Below are positions 47,296 through 55,954 of a DNA stretch of 64,000 bases, one piece after another. Source of the stretch: an uncultured Porphyromonadaceae bacterium (GTDB lineage: Bacteria; Bacteroidota; Bacteroidia; Bacteroidales; Muribaculaceae); assembly GCA_900548875.1 (NCBI GenBank), contig URMA01000002.1, positions 21,301 to 85,300 on the forward strand. Direction: 5' to 3'. The notes beneath the pieces were generated by a model that saw only the letters and a list, made by a program, of their open reading frames with translations, was not told the origin of the DNA and did no database searches. The position numbers were made by a program, and so were the translations under genes. Every line of letters begins with the position of its first letter. The stretch's first letter is position 1.

Positions 47296-47308
47296 GGCGC
47301 AACCTATA

Positions 47309-50300
47309 TTGTCGGTCAACGTAAAAACTGAAAATACGCTTTCGCTGAAAGCTGAAGCCTTTAAGTTCACAGCGGCGGGAACCAGCAAAATTTCGCATCT
47401 CAAACGCGCTACGGTATATTACACAGGAAAGAACAATACGTTTTCTTCGGCAATCAAAGTAGGAGAGGCCGTACTTGGCGACAGCGGGGAATTCAGCGTA
47501 ACGGGTTGCTCGCAGGAGCTCGTGGAAGGCGACAACTATTTCTGGCTGGCGTATGACATCGCTCCGGAAGCATTGACCGGAGAAGTGGTCGACGGTGGAT
47601 GCCTGAGCGTCACGCTGTCGGGCAAAGAGCATAGCGTTCCTGCCGGTCAGCCGGAAGGCAACCGTGAGGTTAAAAATGTATACCTCTCCACGGTGGGAAC
47701 TGTCGAAAAGACCGTGTTTGGCACGTGGTACTACGAAAGCACTAAGAATCCGTTGCCTTATTATAACGGCTATGAACCCGTTGAAGGCGACCAGACCGTA
47801 ACATTTGTGCCGGGAACACAGGGCATGATTACTGAACTCGACATGAAGTCGTTCCATCTCTATTATTCCAATTCGTCGTATGCGCCGAAAGCCAAGTTTG
47901 AGGTGTATAGCGGCAAGGGAACCAAGGGTGTGAAACTTTGGGAACTGAAATCGGTCGACGATAAGGACATCGGTCCGGGTCGCGTGCTGCGTTCTACGTC
48001 GTCCGACGGGGCGCTGACGGTGGTGTTCAATGCCAATACCACTTCTTCTTCCTATACGGCTGCCGGGTGGCAGGCTGAAGTGAGGGAATACCGTTCCTTG
48101 CCGATGGAACTTGCCGGTGTGGAAGCATTTCAGGCAAGTACGGACGTGTTGCCAACATCGCCGGCAGCGAAGAATGCCGAAATCATCGGCTTCAAACTGA
48201 CGACAAAGGGCGACAAGGATGCCTTGAAGTTGGAAGACATTACGTTGAATCTGAAAGATTCCTATGCGAAAATAGGTAAAGTATACCTTTATACATCCGG
48301 CCGCGACAGTGTGCTGACTCTGACCGGTGCCTTAGCGGAGGCTGTTCCGTCGGCTCGGGAAGTGAAACTGTCGCTTGCTTCTCCCTGTGTACTGGAAGAA
48401 GGCAGTGCTTATTTCTGGGTTGCCTACGATTTGCTTGACGATGTGACTACCGGCACGGAATTCGATTGTGCGCTTGCATCGGTGACTCTCAGCGGCAAGG
48501 CTACGACCGTAGAAGCCGGTGATCCGGAAGGCAGTCGCGTTGCACGCAACATATATTTGATGAAATCCGGGGAAAACGGTGTGGTAGAAGTCGGCAGTGA
48601 ACCGCTGGTGTTCTTCGACGAAGGCGGTCCTGACGGCGGAATCACCCGCGGTTTCGACGGAACGGTGACATTTGTGCCGAAGCATGAAGGAAAAGCTGTG
48701 AAGCTGACTTTCAAGAAATGGCATATCGGCGGAAACGACAAGATGTATGTTTACTACGGAAAGACCGTAGGCGAAAGTGAGGACCTGTTGCTGAAATCAT
48801 CGTTGGCCGACGAAAAGGTCGTTTCGTTTGCCGACGACGGTAGTCTGACATTGAAATTCACCACAACAAGCTATGGCTCGGCTGCCGGACTCGACGGTTG
48901 GGAAATAGAAGTGAGCGAATATGAAATACAGCCGCTTTCGTTGGGCGAAGTAAAAGTGGAGAGAGTCAACAGCGAGCCGGTGATGCGCGGTGCCACTGAA
49001 GTGATGTTGCGTGTCAATGTTGAGGTGAAAGGCGACAAAGGCAAACTGACGGTCGGCAAGATGAAATTCGACAATGCCGGCACGACTGCCGCTACCGATA
49101 TCGAAGGTGCAAAAATGTTTGCGACCGACACGGTTGCCACTTTCTTCGACTACCATCCGTTCGGTGATGTGCAAATTGCCGCTCCTTACGAATTTGTAGG
49201 AAACTATGAGGTGAATTTCCCGGGTGTCTATCGTTTCTGGCTGGTTTATGATGTTTCGACAGAAGCCGTTGTCGGTCATACGCTGTCGGCTACGCCTGTG
49301 TCGCTCACCGTTGACGGAAGAGAAACAGCGGTGGAGAGCAACGCCGTATCCACTCAGGTGAAAGCCGGATTCAGCGGAACCTACACGGTAGGAACGTCGG
49401 CCGATGCCGACTATGCAACTCTGTCGGATGCCGTTGCCGCTTTGAAAGACGGAATCGACGGACCGGTGGTGTTTGAACTGGAGGACGGCGTTTACCGGGA
49501 AGTGGTGAATGTGCCGGAAGTAAGAGGCGCTTCGGATCAGAATACGATTACCATTCGTTCGAAATCGGGTAATTATCGCGATGTGACCCTCGTTGACGAC
49601 AAATATATTGAGCCGAATGTGCCGTCGGATAAAAAGGTGGAAAGCGAGTTCGGCGTACTTACATTTGCCGGTGTGGACTATTGCCGTGTGGAAAATCTGA
49701 CTATCCGCACTTCTGACGCCGCTTATCCTGCTGTGGTCAGAGTGAAATACGGAAGCACCCACTGCACCCTGTACGGTTGCCATATCGAAGCTCCGAAAAC
49801 TACAACGATCAGCCAGGATATTACGCTGGTCGAAATGTACGGCCGCAATATCGCCGGTGACAACAACGATTACTTTACGGTAGAAGGTTGTCTTCTGGAA
49901 GGCGGCTATAAGGGAATCACGATTGGTGCGAGCTGGGTAAACACTCCGGCGTACGAGAAAGAAGTGGTGGTTCACAACAACCGCTTTGTCAACCAGACAA
50001 GCAAGTCCGTCTATTTGCAGGGTGAAGAATCGTATACGCTTTCGGGTAATACGGTGGTCAACGACGAGACAACCTTGTCGTTCACGGCATTTGACCTTCG
50101 CCGCGGTTTCAAGCAGTGTGTTGTGGAAGGCAACGTCTTTACGCTGAATACGAAACGGGATGTCACTGCCATTTATGTGGAATATGTAAAGGCAGATGCA
50201 GAATTGCCGGGATGGATTTACAACAATGAAATAAATGTAACGGCTAACGGTACGGCTTATGGCATTAAAGTCGGAAGCCGTGATGTGACGACCCATTTGA

Positions 50301-52849
50301 ACATTGTTTACAACACGGTGCGTCTGACCGGTACGAATACTTCTTCCGCTGCACTGTATGTCAATTCCAAGATGTCGGGCGGAATGGTCCGCAACAATTT
50401 GTTGCAGAACGAGGCCGGAGGATATGTATGTCGCGTTCAGGGAACAAATTTGCTGGACGGTGTGGCATTCTCCAACAATGCGCTGTTCACAACCGGTGAA
50501 GCGTTTGCCTATGTGGGCAAGGCCATTGCCGATTTCAGCGGATGGAAAACTGCGGTTGGCGATACGAACAGTTTCAATGAAAAGACGGAATTCCTTTCTT
50601 CGAAAGTGCTTGAACCTGCGGCTGCCGGCTCGCTTTGTTCGGCAATGCCGCTTGAATTTGTAGAGATTGACTTGAACGGGGTGGAACGTAGTGAAGAAAC
50701 GCCGACGATTGGTGCATACGAATATGTTGATGCCTCGGCTGCTCCTGTTTTCGTTGAGGGCTATCCGATGATTGAATCCATTACCCATGAACAGGCTGAA
50801 ATGGTGCTGAAGACCGATTTGAGCGGTACTGCCTATCTGCTTGTTAGGGAAAACGGAAAGCCGCTTCCGTCGGTGGAAGAGGTGCTCGCTTCTGAAAATG
50901 TGGTAGATTTCCGTCGCGGAAAAGATGCTTCTTTCCTGTTGAAAAACTTGCAGCCACAAACGGAGTATGTAGTTTGTACGGTGTTGCAGAACCTTCGCGG
51001 TGTAAATTCGGAAGTATTGGTGAGCAAGGCATTTACAACAGCCTATCTGCCGTCGGAAGTATCCACGTTTGAAAACGTAAAGCAGGGCGAGGGATATTTC
51101 GAAGACGGAACGGCCCGCTTTGCCGGCTTTACGGTGGTCGACATCGATGATGCCGTTGTGGTAGGTAAGAAGGTGGCGCAAATCGGAGAAGGTGCTGTCA
51201 TTACGTTCACCAACTCTGAAAGCGGCATTCCGCTGACAGGTTTCTTCCTGAAAACCGATGCTGAAGTGAAAATGAAGGTGTATGACGAAAACGCTTCTGC
51301 CCACGACTATACGTTACCGGCAACTGACGGCAAATGGATTTACAGTAATTTGAAGGACAAAGGCCGTATTTCAAAAATTGAGATGACGGCGGGAGGCAGT
51401 GCCTTTATCGACAATTTCAGCGGCGAGCCGTTGGAACTGATGGTCTATGTCCCGGACTGTACGGTGAATGAAGCGGACGATGTCAAACTCGTTGCAAGTC
51501 CTTCGACGGGTGTGGCTCCTTACACTTATTCCTGGAGAAACGCCATGAACGAGGAAATTTCGAAATCGGCCATCTGTTCATTCAAGGCGGTCCACACGGT
51601 TCCGTTGACAGTGACGGTAACTGATGCCTGGGGTCACACGGCTTCCGATGAGGTAATTGTGACGGTACATGGCAAAGGCTATACCGCTACTTTCGATGAT
51701 TTCTTATTGGAATCCGAAAGCCATTGGAATGGAGTCAAGACCGACAATCCGAACGGTGAGTTTGCAACGCTTTACAGCGGTTCGTATGCTTTCAGCAACA
51801 ATGCTTCGTCTTATTTCTGGTCGGGATTTGCCTGCTCAAATGAAACTTCGGTAGTGTTCGAGCTGATCGACCATCAGTTCCGCTCTGCTGCCGGCGGCGG
51901 ATACAATTCTGCCAATTACGGCGTGGCGTACGTCTATGGCGGAATACCTCACAGTGTGGATGTGACCAATGCCGTGGACGGTGATGAAATCAAAGGTTTC
52001 TATGTGACGAATACGGCTTGGGTGAAGAATGCCGTGTTGAATGGCGACGGAATGTCGACGAGTCCCGGCGGTTTTGCGAAGGGCGACTATCTGCGCCTGA
52101 AGATAACCGGAGAAAAGGCCGACAAGTCGACTTCATCGCAAACCTTCTATTTGGCCGATTATACGTCGGAGAATGCTGCCGACCACTATTGTCTGGATAC
52201 TTGGCAGTGGGTAGACCTGCGGGCTTTGGGAGCTGTGAAGAAAGTATCGTTTGCACTGGAGGGTACGAAAACCAATGTGATGGGACTGACGACTCCTTCC
52301 TATTTCTGTCTTGATGATTTCAACGGCGAACGCACAGTAACCGATGCGCAGGTATGCGTGATGGATACGGACGGAGCTTCTGTCGATTTGGAACAGTACT
52401 TCTCGTTTGAAGACAGTGACGCCGTAATCAGCTATGTTTTGACAGACGATTGCGACCGTGAAGTGGCGGACGTAGAAGTGAATGACGGCAAGTTGGTTGT
52501 TTCGCCGAAAAAAGCTGAAGCTGAAACGGAAGTAATTGTCCGTGGTACTCAGAAAGGTATGCAGGAATTTGTTCGTATCCCGTTGCGTATTGAAGAAAAG
52601 TCAGGAGTTGAGGCGTTGTATGGCGGAGTGGCCGTTTATCCGGTGCCGGCAACCGACCATCTCAACATTGCGACTGACATGGAAGACTATTCGGTAGAAA
52701 TCGTGTCGGCCGGCGGACGTACCGTTTACCGCAGTGAGGGCAATTCGGGCAAAATCCGGATTCCGGTATCGCAATTGGTGAAAGGTGTTTATATTGTGAA
52801 AATCGGTAATGCAGGCAACTGTGTCGTAAAACGAATTACAGTGAAGTAA
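47309..52849 (+). CDS. Giant T9SS surface protein, main part, with DUF4465-type domain
   Basis: 1,846 residues from a TTG that is not a real start; the true frame runs on from the preceding entry (from 47282). Domains by residue of the joined protein: CUB-like/sialidase-N-like pairs to about 1180 (four pairs in all), a right-handed beta-helix (about 1181-1636; GTYTVGTSADADYATLSDAV), an FN3-like unit, a PKD domain (about 1871-1946; APYTYSWRNAMNEEISKSAI), a DUF4465-type domain (about 1949-2168; YFWSGFACSNETSVV, NYGVAYVYGG, GFYVTNTAW, TFYLADYTSENAADHY, TPSYFCLDDF) and a T9SS type A sorting domain (about 2259-2338; VYPVPATDHLNIATD). Control by the B12 riboswitch plus DUF4465 suggests cobalamin binding at the cell surface; this is inference. 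Confidence 0.88.
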   Translation: MSVNVKTENTLSLKAEAFKFTAAGTSKISHLKRATVYYTGKNNTFSSAIKVGEAVLGDSGEFSVTGCSQELVEGDNYFWLAYDIAPEALTGEVVDGGCLSVTLSGKEHSVPAGQPEGNREVKNVYLSTVGTVEKTVFGTWYYESTKNPLPYYNGYEPVEGDQTVTFVPGTQGMITELDMKSFHLYYSNSSYAPKAKFEVYSGKGTKGVKLWELKSVDDKDIGPGRVLRSTSSDGALTVVFNANTTSSSYTAAGWQAEVREYRSLPMELAGVEAFQASTDVLPTSPAAKNAEIIGFKLTTKGDKDALKLEDITLNLKDSYAKIGKVYLYTSGRDSVLTLTGALAEAVPSAREVKLSLASPCVLEEGSAYFWVAYDLLDDVTTGTEFDCALASVTLSGKATTVEAGDPEGSRVARNIYLMKSGENGVVEVGSEPLVFFDEGGPDGGITRGFDGTVTFVPKHEGKAVKLTFKKWHIGGNDKMYVYYGKTVGESEDLLLKSSLADEKVVSFADDGSLTLKFTTTSYGSAAGLDGWEIEVSEYEIQPLSLGEVKVERVNSEPVMRGATEVMLRVNVEVKGDKGKLTVGKMKFDNAGTTAATDIEGAKMFATDTVATFFDYHPFGDVQIAAPYEFVGNYEVNFPGVYRFWLVYDVSTEAVVGHTLSATPVSLTVDGRETAVESNAVSTQVKAGFSGTYTVGTSADADYATLSDAVAALKDGIDGPVVFELEDGVYREVVNVPEVRGASDQNTITIRSKSGNYRDVTLVDDKYIEPNVPSDKKVESEFGVLTFAGVDYCRVENLTIRTSDAAYPAVVRVKYGSTHCTLYGCHIEAPKTTTISQDITLVEMYGRNIAGDNNDYFTVEGCLLEGGYKGITIGASWVNTPAYEKEVVVHNNRFVNQTSKSVYLQGEESYTLSGNTVVNDETTLSFTAFDLRRGFKQCVVEGNVFTLNTKRDVTAIYVEYVKADAELPGWIYNNEINVTANGTAYGIKVGSRDVTTHLNIVYNTVRLTGTNTSSAALYVNSKMSGGMVRNNLLQNEAGGYVCRVQGTNLLDGVAFSNNALFTTGEAFAYVGKAIADFSGWKTAVGDTNSFNEKTEFLSSKVLEPAAAGSLCSAMPLEFVEIDLNGVERSEETPTIGAYEYVDASAAPVFVEGYPMIESITHEQAEMVLKTDLSGTAYLLVRENGKPLPSVEEVLASENVVDFRRGKDASFLLKNLQPQTEYVVCTVLQNLRGVNSEVLVSKAFTTAYLPSEVSTFENVKQGEGYFEDGTARFAGFTVVDIDDAVVVGKKVAQIGEGAVITFTNSESGIPLTGFFLKTDAEVKMKVYDENASAHDYTLPATDGKWIYSNLKDKGRISKIEMTAGGSAFIDNFSGEPLELMVYVPDCTVNEADDVKLVASPSTGVAPYTYSWRNAMNEEISKSAICSFKAVHTVPLTVTVTDAWGHTASDEVIVTVHGKGYTATFDDFLLESESHWNGVKTDNPNGEFATLYSGSYAFSNNASSYFWSGFACSNETSVVFELIDHQFRSAAGGGYNSANYGVAYVYGGIPHSVDVTNAVDGDEIKGFYVTNTAWVKNAVLNGDGMSTSPGGFAKGDYLRLKITGEKADKSTSSQTFYLADYTSENAADHYCLDTWQWVDLRALGAVKKVSFALEGTKTNVMGLTTPSYFCLDDFNGERTVTDAQVCVMDTDGASVDLEQYFSFEDSDAVISYVLTDDCDREVADVEVNDGKLVVSPKKAEAETEVIVRGTQKGMQEFVRIPLRIEEKSGVEALYGGVAVYPVPATDHLNIATDMEDYSVEIVSAGGRTVYRSEGNSGKIRIPVSQLVKGVYIVKIGNAGNCVVKRITVK

Positions 52850-52865
52850 GCCGGGCACTGATTTT

Positions 52866-52910
52866 AAAAAAAACGCCGCGGATAGCTGAATGCTTTCTGC
52901 GGCGTTTTGC
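52866..52910. terminator. Bidirectional terminator
   Basis: AACGCCGC (52872-52879) pairs with GCGGCGTT (52899-52906), with an A-run on the left and T-run on the right, between the convergent giant gene and the DUF1460 gene. Confidence 0.88.
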
Positions 52911-52926
52911 TTTATAGGTGTTTCTG

Positions 52927-53793
52927 TTAATTGTTTTCATTCATTCGGATGACGCGGATACCTGTCCAGTTGCGGTTGGCGCGAATCATTTCGTAAAGGT
53001 CGTATTTGTCGATGACTACTTTTTTCTCGGTTGAGGAAGCATGTAGCAGGTGAGCTTCTTTTCCGTCAAAATGAATGATTCCCAGATGGGACACGTCGAG
53101 TCCTTCAATCTTTGTTGTAAGGCAAATGATGTCACCGTCCTTCAGCGCAGCAATGACGTCCTTTTTGATAAGGTTGTTCTTTTTCACGATAGGCGACATG
53201 TGCATGCTGTAGCCGCTTTCCACCTTTTTCATTTCTTCGAATACGCTGTCGTTGGCCAGTTGAGGATACTTGTCGCGGTGTTCGGTCATGAAATAGATGG
53301 ACTTGATTTGGTTTTCCGACCGTGGAATGCTGGAGGTCACTTCATGGAAATTTCCTCGTGCCGTATTGTCGACAATCCAGGCGCTGATGTAGTGGAGGCG
53401 TGAGGCATATCCGTCGAGCTTTCCGTTTTTGTAGCGAACCGATTCCAGATTGGCGGCATAGGCATACCAGGACGGTGCCTTGTCGAGAGTAGCCTTGGTA
53501 AGGGCGATGAGAGTTTCTACAAACGTAGTGCAGTCGAGCTCGTCGATATTGATTGTCAGATGTTCCTTTTCTCCCTCGAGTGTATGGGCGACATAGGGCG
53601 TTCCCAACAATTTCTGCGCATAGAATGACATGTATTCGTTGGGCGTTTCCAGTTTGGCTGCTACGCCTTCCTGGAGCAGGCGGTTTATCTTTATTGTGTC
53701 TTCAGCACAATGGAATCTTAAGTCTTCTATCGAAAACGCATAAGAACTGATAGAAGCCACTACGAACAATAGAAATAAATATAGTTTCTTCAT
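52927..53793 (-). CDS. DUF1460 N-acetylmuramoyl-L-alanine amidase-like protein
   Basis: 288 residues with a signal peptide (MKKLYLFLLFVVASISSYAF). DUF1460 proteins have an NlpC/P60-like cysteine-peptidase fold and cut the bond between muramic acid and L-alanine in peptidoglycan pieces. Likely catalytic Cys in ELDCTTFVETL and His in LDVSHLGIIHF. The protein should work in the periplasm in wall turnover or recycling. It is a single gene, convergent with the giant protein gene. Confidence 0.87.
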   Translation of the reverse strand: MKKLYLFLLFVVASISSYAFSIEDLRFHCAEDTIKINRLLQEGVAAKLETPNEYMSFYAQKLLGTPYVAHTLEGEKEHLTINIDELDCTTFVETLIALTKATLDKAPSWYAYAANLESVRYKNGKLDGYASRLHYISAWIVDNTARGNFHEVTSSIPRSENQIKSIYFMTEHRDKYPQLANDSVFEEMKKVESGYSMHMSPIVKKNNLIKKDVIAALKDGDIICLTTKIEGLDVSHLGIIHFDGKEAHLLHASSTEKKVVIDKYDLYEMIRANRNWTGIRVIRMNENN

Positions 53794-54082
53794 ATAGCGT
53801 TAATTTTTTTGACGAAATTACGTTTTTCTCTCGATAAATTCAAATTTTAATGTGGTGGATGGTCATAATTTTATGATGAGGCGGTATAAGAAAGGAATGA
53901 AGCGGGTGCCACTTGGCCGATTTTATATGCATAAATATTCCTATAGAAGTGTCGAGCTGTGAGAAAGGCTCTGTTGCTGGCCTATGATGAAAATTCGGGT
54001 TGATTTATTTGACAGAATGTAATTTTTTGTCGATTAAATTCGAATGTTTAGGAGAAAAATCGATGAAAAAATTAAAAAATGA

Positions 54083-54112
54083 TTTGTAAATGGAGTTAAA
54101 TATATATATTTG
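54083..54112 (+). promoter_or_regulatory. Promoter of the T9SS cargo operon
   Basis: TTTG (54083-54086), 18 bases, TATATTTG (54105-54112); transcription near 54119 with an AT-rich 80-base leader. It lies in the 406-base divergent gap 53794-54199, where nothing else is visible. Confidence 0.65.
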
Positions 54113-54199
54113 CTAATATAAATGCTGCGGTTGCATGTAGATATTTGTATAAAAAATATTTATTTATTATAAAGTTACAGTATTAATTTATTTTTATTT

Positions 54200-55948
54200 A
54201 TGAGAAAACAATTACAGGCTTTAAGCCTGGCAATTCTGTCGACGTTTGCAGGATTGTCAAGTTTGTCAGTGTCGGCGCAGGAATCGACAATTCTGTATGA
54301 ACAGTCGTTCGACGACCCGACTCAGTTTGAAGAAGCAGCAGCCTTGCCTAAGGGGTGGTCTTCGGAAGGAACTGCTTCATTTTCTGCTGTCATTGCGACG
54401 GATTATGGAAGGTTTGCCGATTCTGGCGAGTATATGATTGTATCGGGATATCCTCAGTCAAGCAATCGCAAAGATGTAGCTTTTACTCCGATGATGGATA
54501 TGAAGGCCGGTCAGGAGTATAAGTTGTCAGTTAAGTATATGAATACCGGCGGAAACTATGGTCGTACGGCTGTTATGAAGATTACGGCTGGTAATGGACA
54601 GACCGCTGATGCTCAAACTGTAGTGTTGAAAGAGGAAAGCACGGCTGTTAGCGAATGGACACTTGTTGAATGTGTGTTCACTCCGGAAACAGACGGTCAG
54701 TACTGCTTTGGACTTTGGAATGCAGCTGTCCTTTCAAGTGCAGGCGATGTAATGTTTGACACATTGGTTATTGAAACAGAGGCCACAGAACCGGAAGAAC
54801 CGGCATGGGAAGCTTCTCTTCCGTATGTAGAAACATTTGATGACGCTACCCACTATACAGGTGATGCCGTGTTGCCAAACGGATGGACTACATTGGGTAC
54901 TTCTCCGTTCAGCACTGTTTTGGCTGCCGATTATGGTAAGGTGGCAGATACCGGTGACAATGTTATTGTATCAGGTTATCCGCAAACAAGCAACCGTCAG
55001 GATGTTGCTTTCAGTCCGATGTTGGATATGAAGGCCGGTACTGAATATAAGATTAAAGTGAAATATATGATGCCGGGTTTGAACGGTCGTACGGCAGAAA
55101 TGAAGATAACGGTCGGTATGGGACAATCGTATAACGACCATTTGACATTTATGTATAAAGACCGTGACAAGGCTATTGATAATTGGACGTTGGCAGAGTT
55201 TTCATACGTACCTGACGCTGACGGACAATATTGCGTAGGCTTGTGGGCTTCTTCTACTCTGTCGTCCGCTGGCGATGTGTACTACGATTCTTTCTCTATC
55301 GAAGAAGTAGAAACAGAACCGCAGCCGGGTTGGGAAGCAACACTCCCTTATTTGGAAACATTCGACGAAGCTTCTCACTTTACAGGTGATGCAACATTGC
55401 CGAACGGATGGGTTTCAAATTCCGACAATGCGTTTAATGTTGCTCCGGGTGAAGATTATGGTGTAGTTCCTAATTCTGGCGCTAATTTGTTGGTAGCTAA
55501 CCCTGGTTATTCAGCAGGTCGTGAGGATGTGACATTCACTCCGATGATGGACCTTGAAGCCGGTGTTACTTATAATGTGTCATTCTATGTACAATTGAGA
55601 CAAGGTGCACGCCAGCCGAGCTTTAAGTTTACGGCAGGTAATGCTCAGGATGTAGCGGCTCAGACAACAGTGTTGAAGAGCTATGAAAATGCAACAACTA
55701 CAGGTTGGGAAAAAGTGGACGTTACCTTTACACCGGAAACATCCGGCGAATATTGCTTCGCTTTCTGGGCTTGTTCGGCATTGTCGAACGACGGATTCAT
55801 GATGGTGGATGACTTTAACATTGAGGGTACCGAACCGGAAGAACCGGAATGGACTCCTTCAATTCCTTATTTGGAAACATTCGACGAAGGATCGCACTAT
55901 GACGGCGTTGCTTATTTGCCGATTGGATGGCTGGCAACTGGTGACTAA
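54200..55948 (+). CDS. T9SS adhesin-like protein, N-terminal part (in-frame stop)
   Basis: 582 residues. After the signal peptide (ending SLSVSA) come four repeats 174 residues apart, each a jelly-roll of the choice-of-anchor J/cleaved-adhesin type (YVETFDDATHYTG, LPNGWTTLGTSPF, DVAFSPMLDMKAG, DGQYCVGLWASS). The fourth repeat begins at about residue 557 and is cut by TAA at 55946-55948. Aligned repeats have TSPF or SAPF-like residues there (TGD-stop-PF), so a single base change from TCA would explain the stop. Both sides stay in the same frame and read as one protein of 1,121 residues. Confidence 0.85.
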   Translation: MRKQLQALSLAILSTFAGLSSLSVSAQESTILYEQSFDDPTQFEEAAALPKGWSSEGTASFSAVIATDYGRFADSGEYMIVSGYPQSSNRKDVAFTPMMDMKAGQEYKLSVKYMNTGGNYGRTAVMKITAGNGQTADAQTVVLKEESTAVSEWTLVECVFTPETDGQYCFGLWNAAVLSSAGDVMFDTLVIETEATEPEEPAWEASLPYVETFDDATHYTGDAVLPNGWTTLGTSPFSTVLAADYGKVADTGDNVIVSGYPQTSNRQDVAFSPMLDMKAGTEYKIKVKYMMPGLNGRTAEMKITVGMGQSYNDHLTFMYKDRDKAIDNWTLAEFSYVPDADGQYCVGLWASSTLSSAGDVYYDSFSIEEVETEPQPGWEATLPYLETFDEASHFTGDATLPNGWVSNSDNAFNVAPGEDYGVVPNSGANLLVANPGYSAGREDVTFTPMMDLEAGVTYNVSFYVQLRQGARQPSFKFTAGNAQDVAAQTTVLKSYENATTTGWEKVDVTFTPETSGEYCFAFWACSALSNDGFMMVDDFNIEGTEPEEPEWTPSIPYLETFDEGSHYDGVAYLPIGWLATGD

Positions 55949-55954
55949 CCGTTT

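Noticed and set aside
48797..51304. 835-codon open frame antisense to the giant surface gene
   Set aside because: A shadow of codon bias: Arg/His/Phe-rich, without domains, signal peptide or promoter, opposite a recognised multidomain gene.
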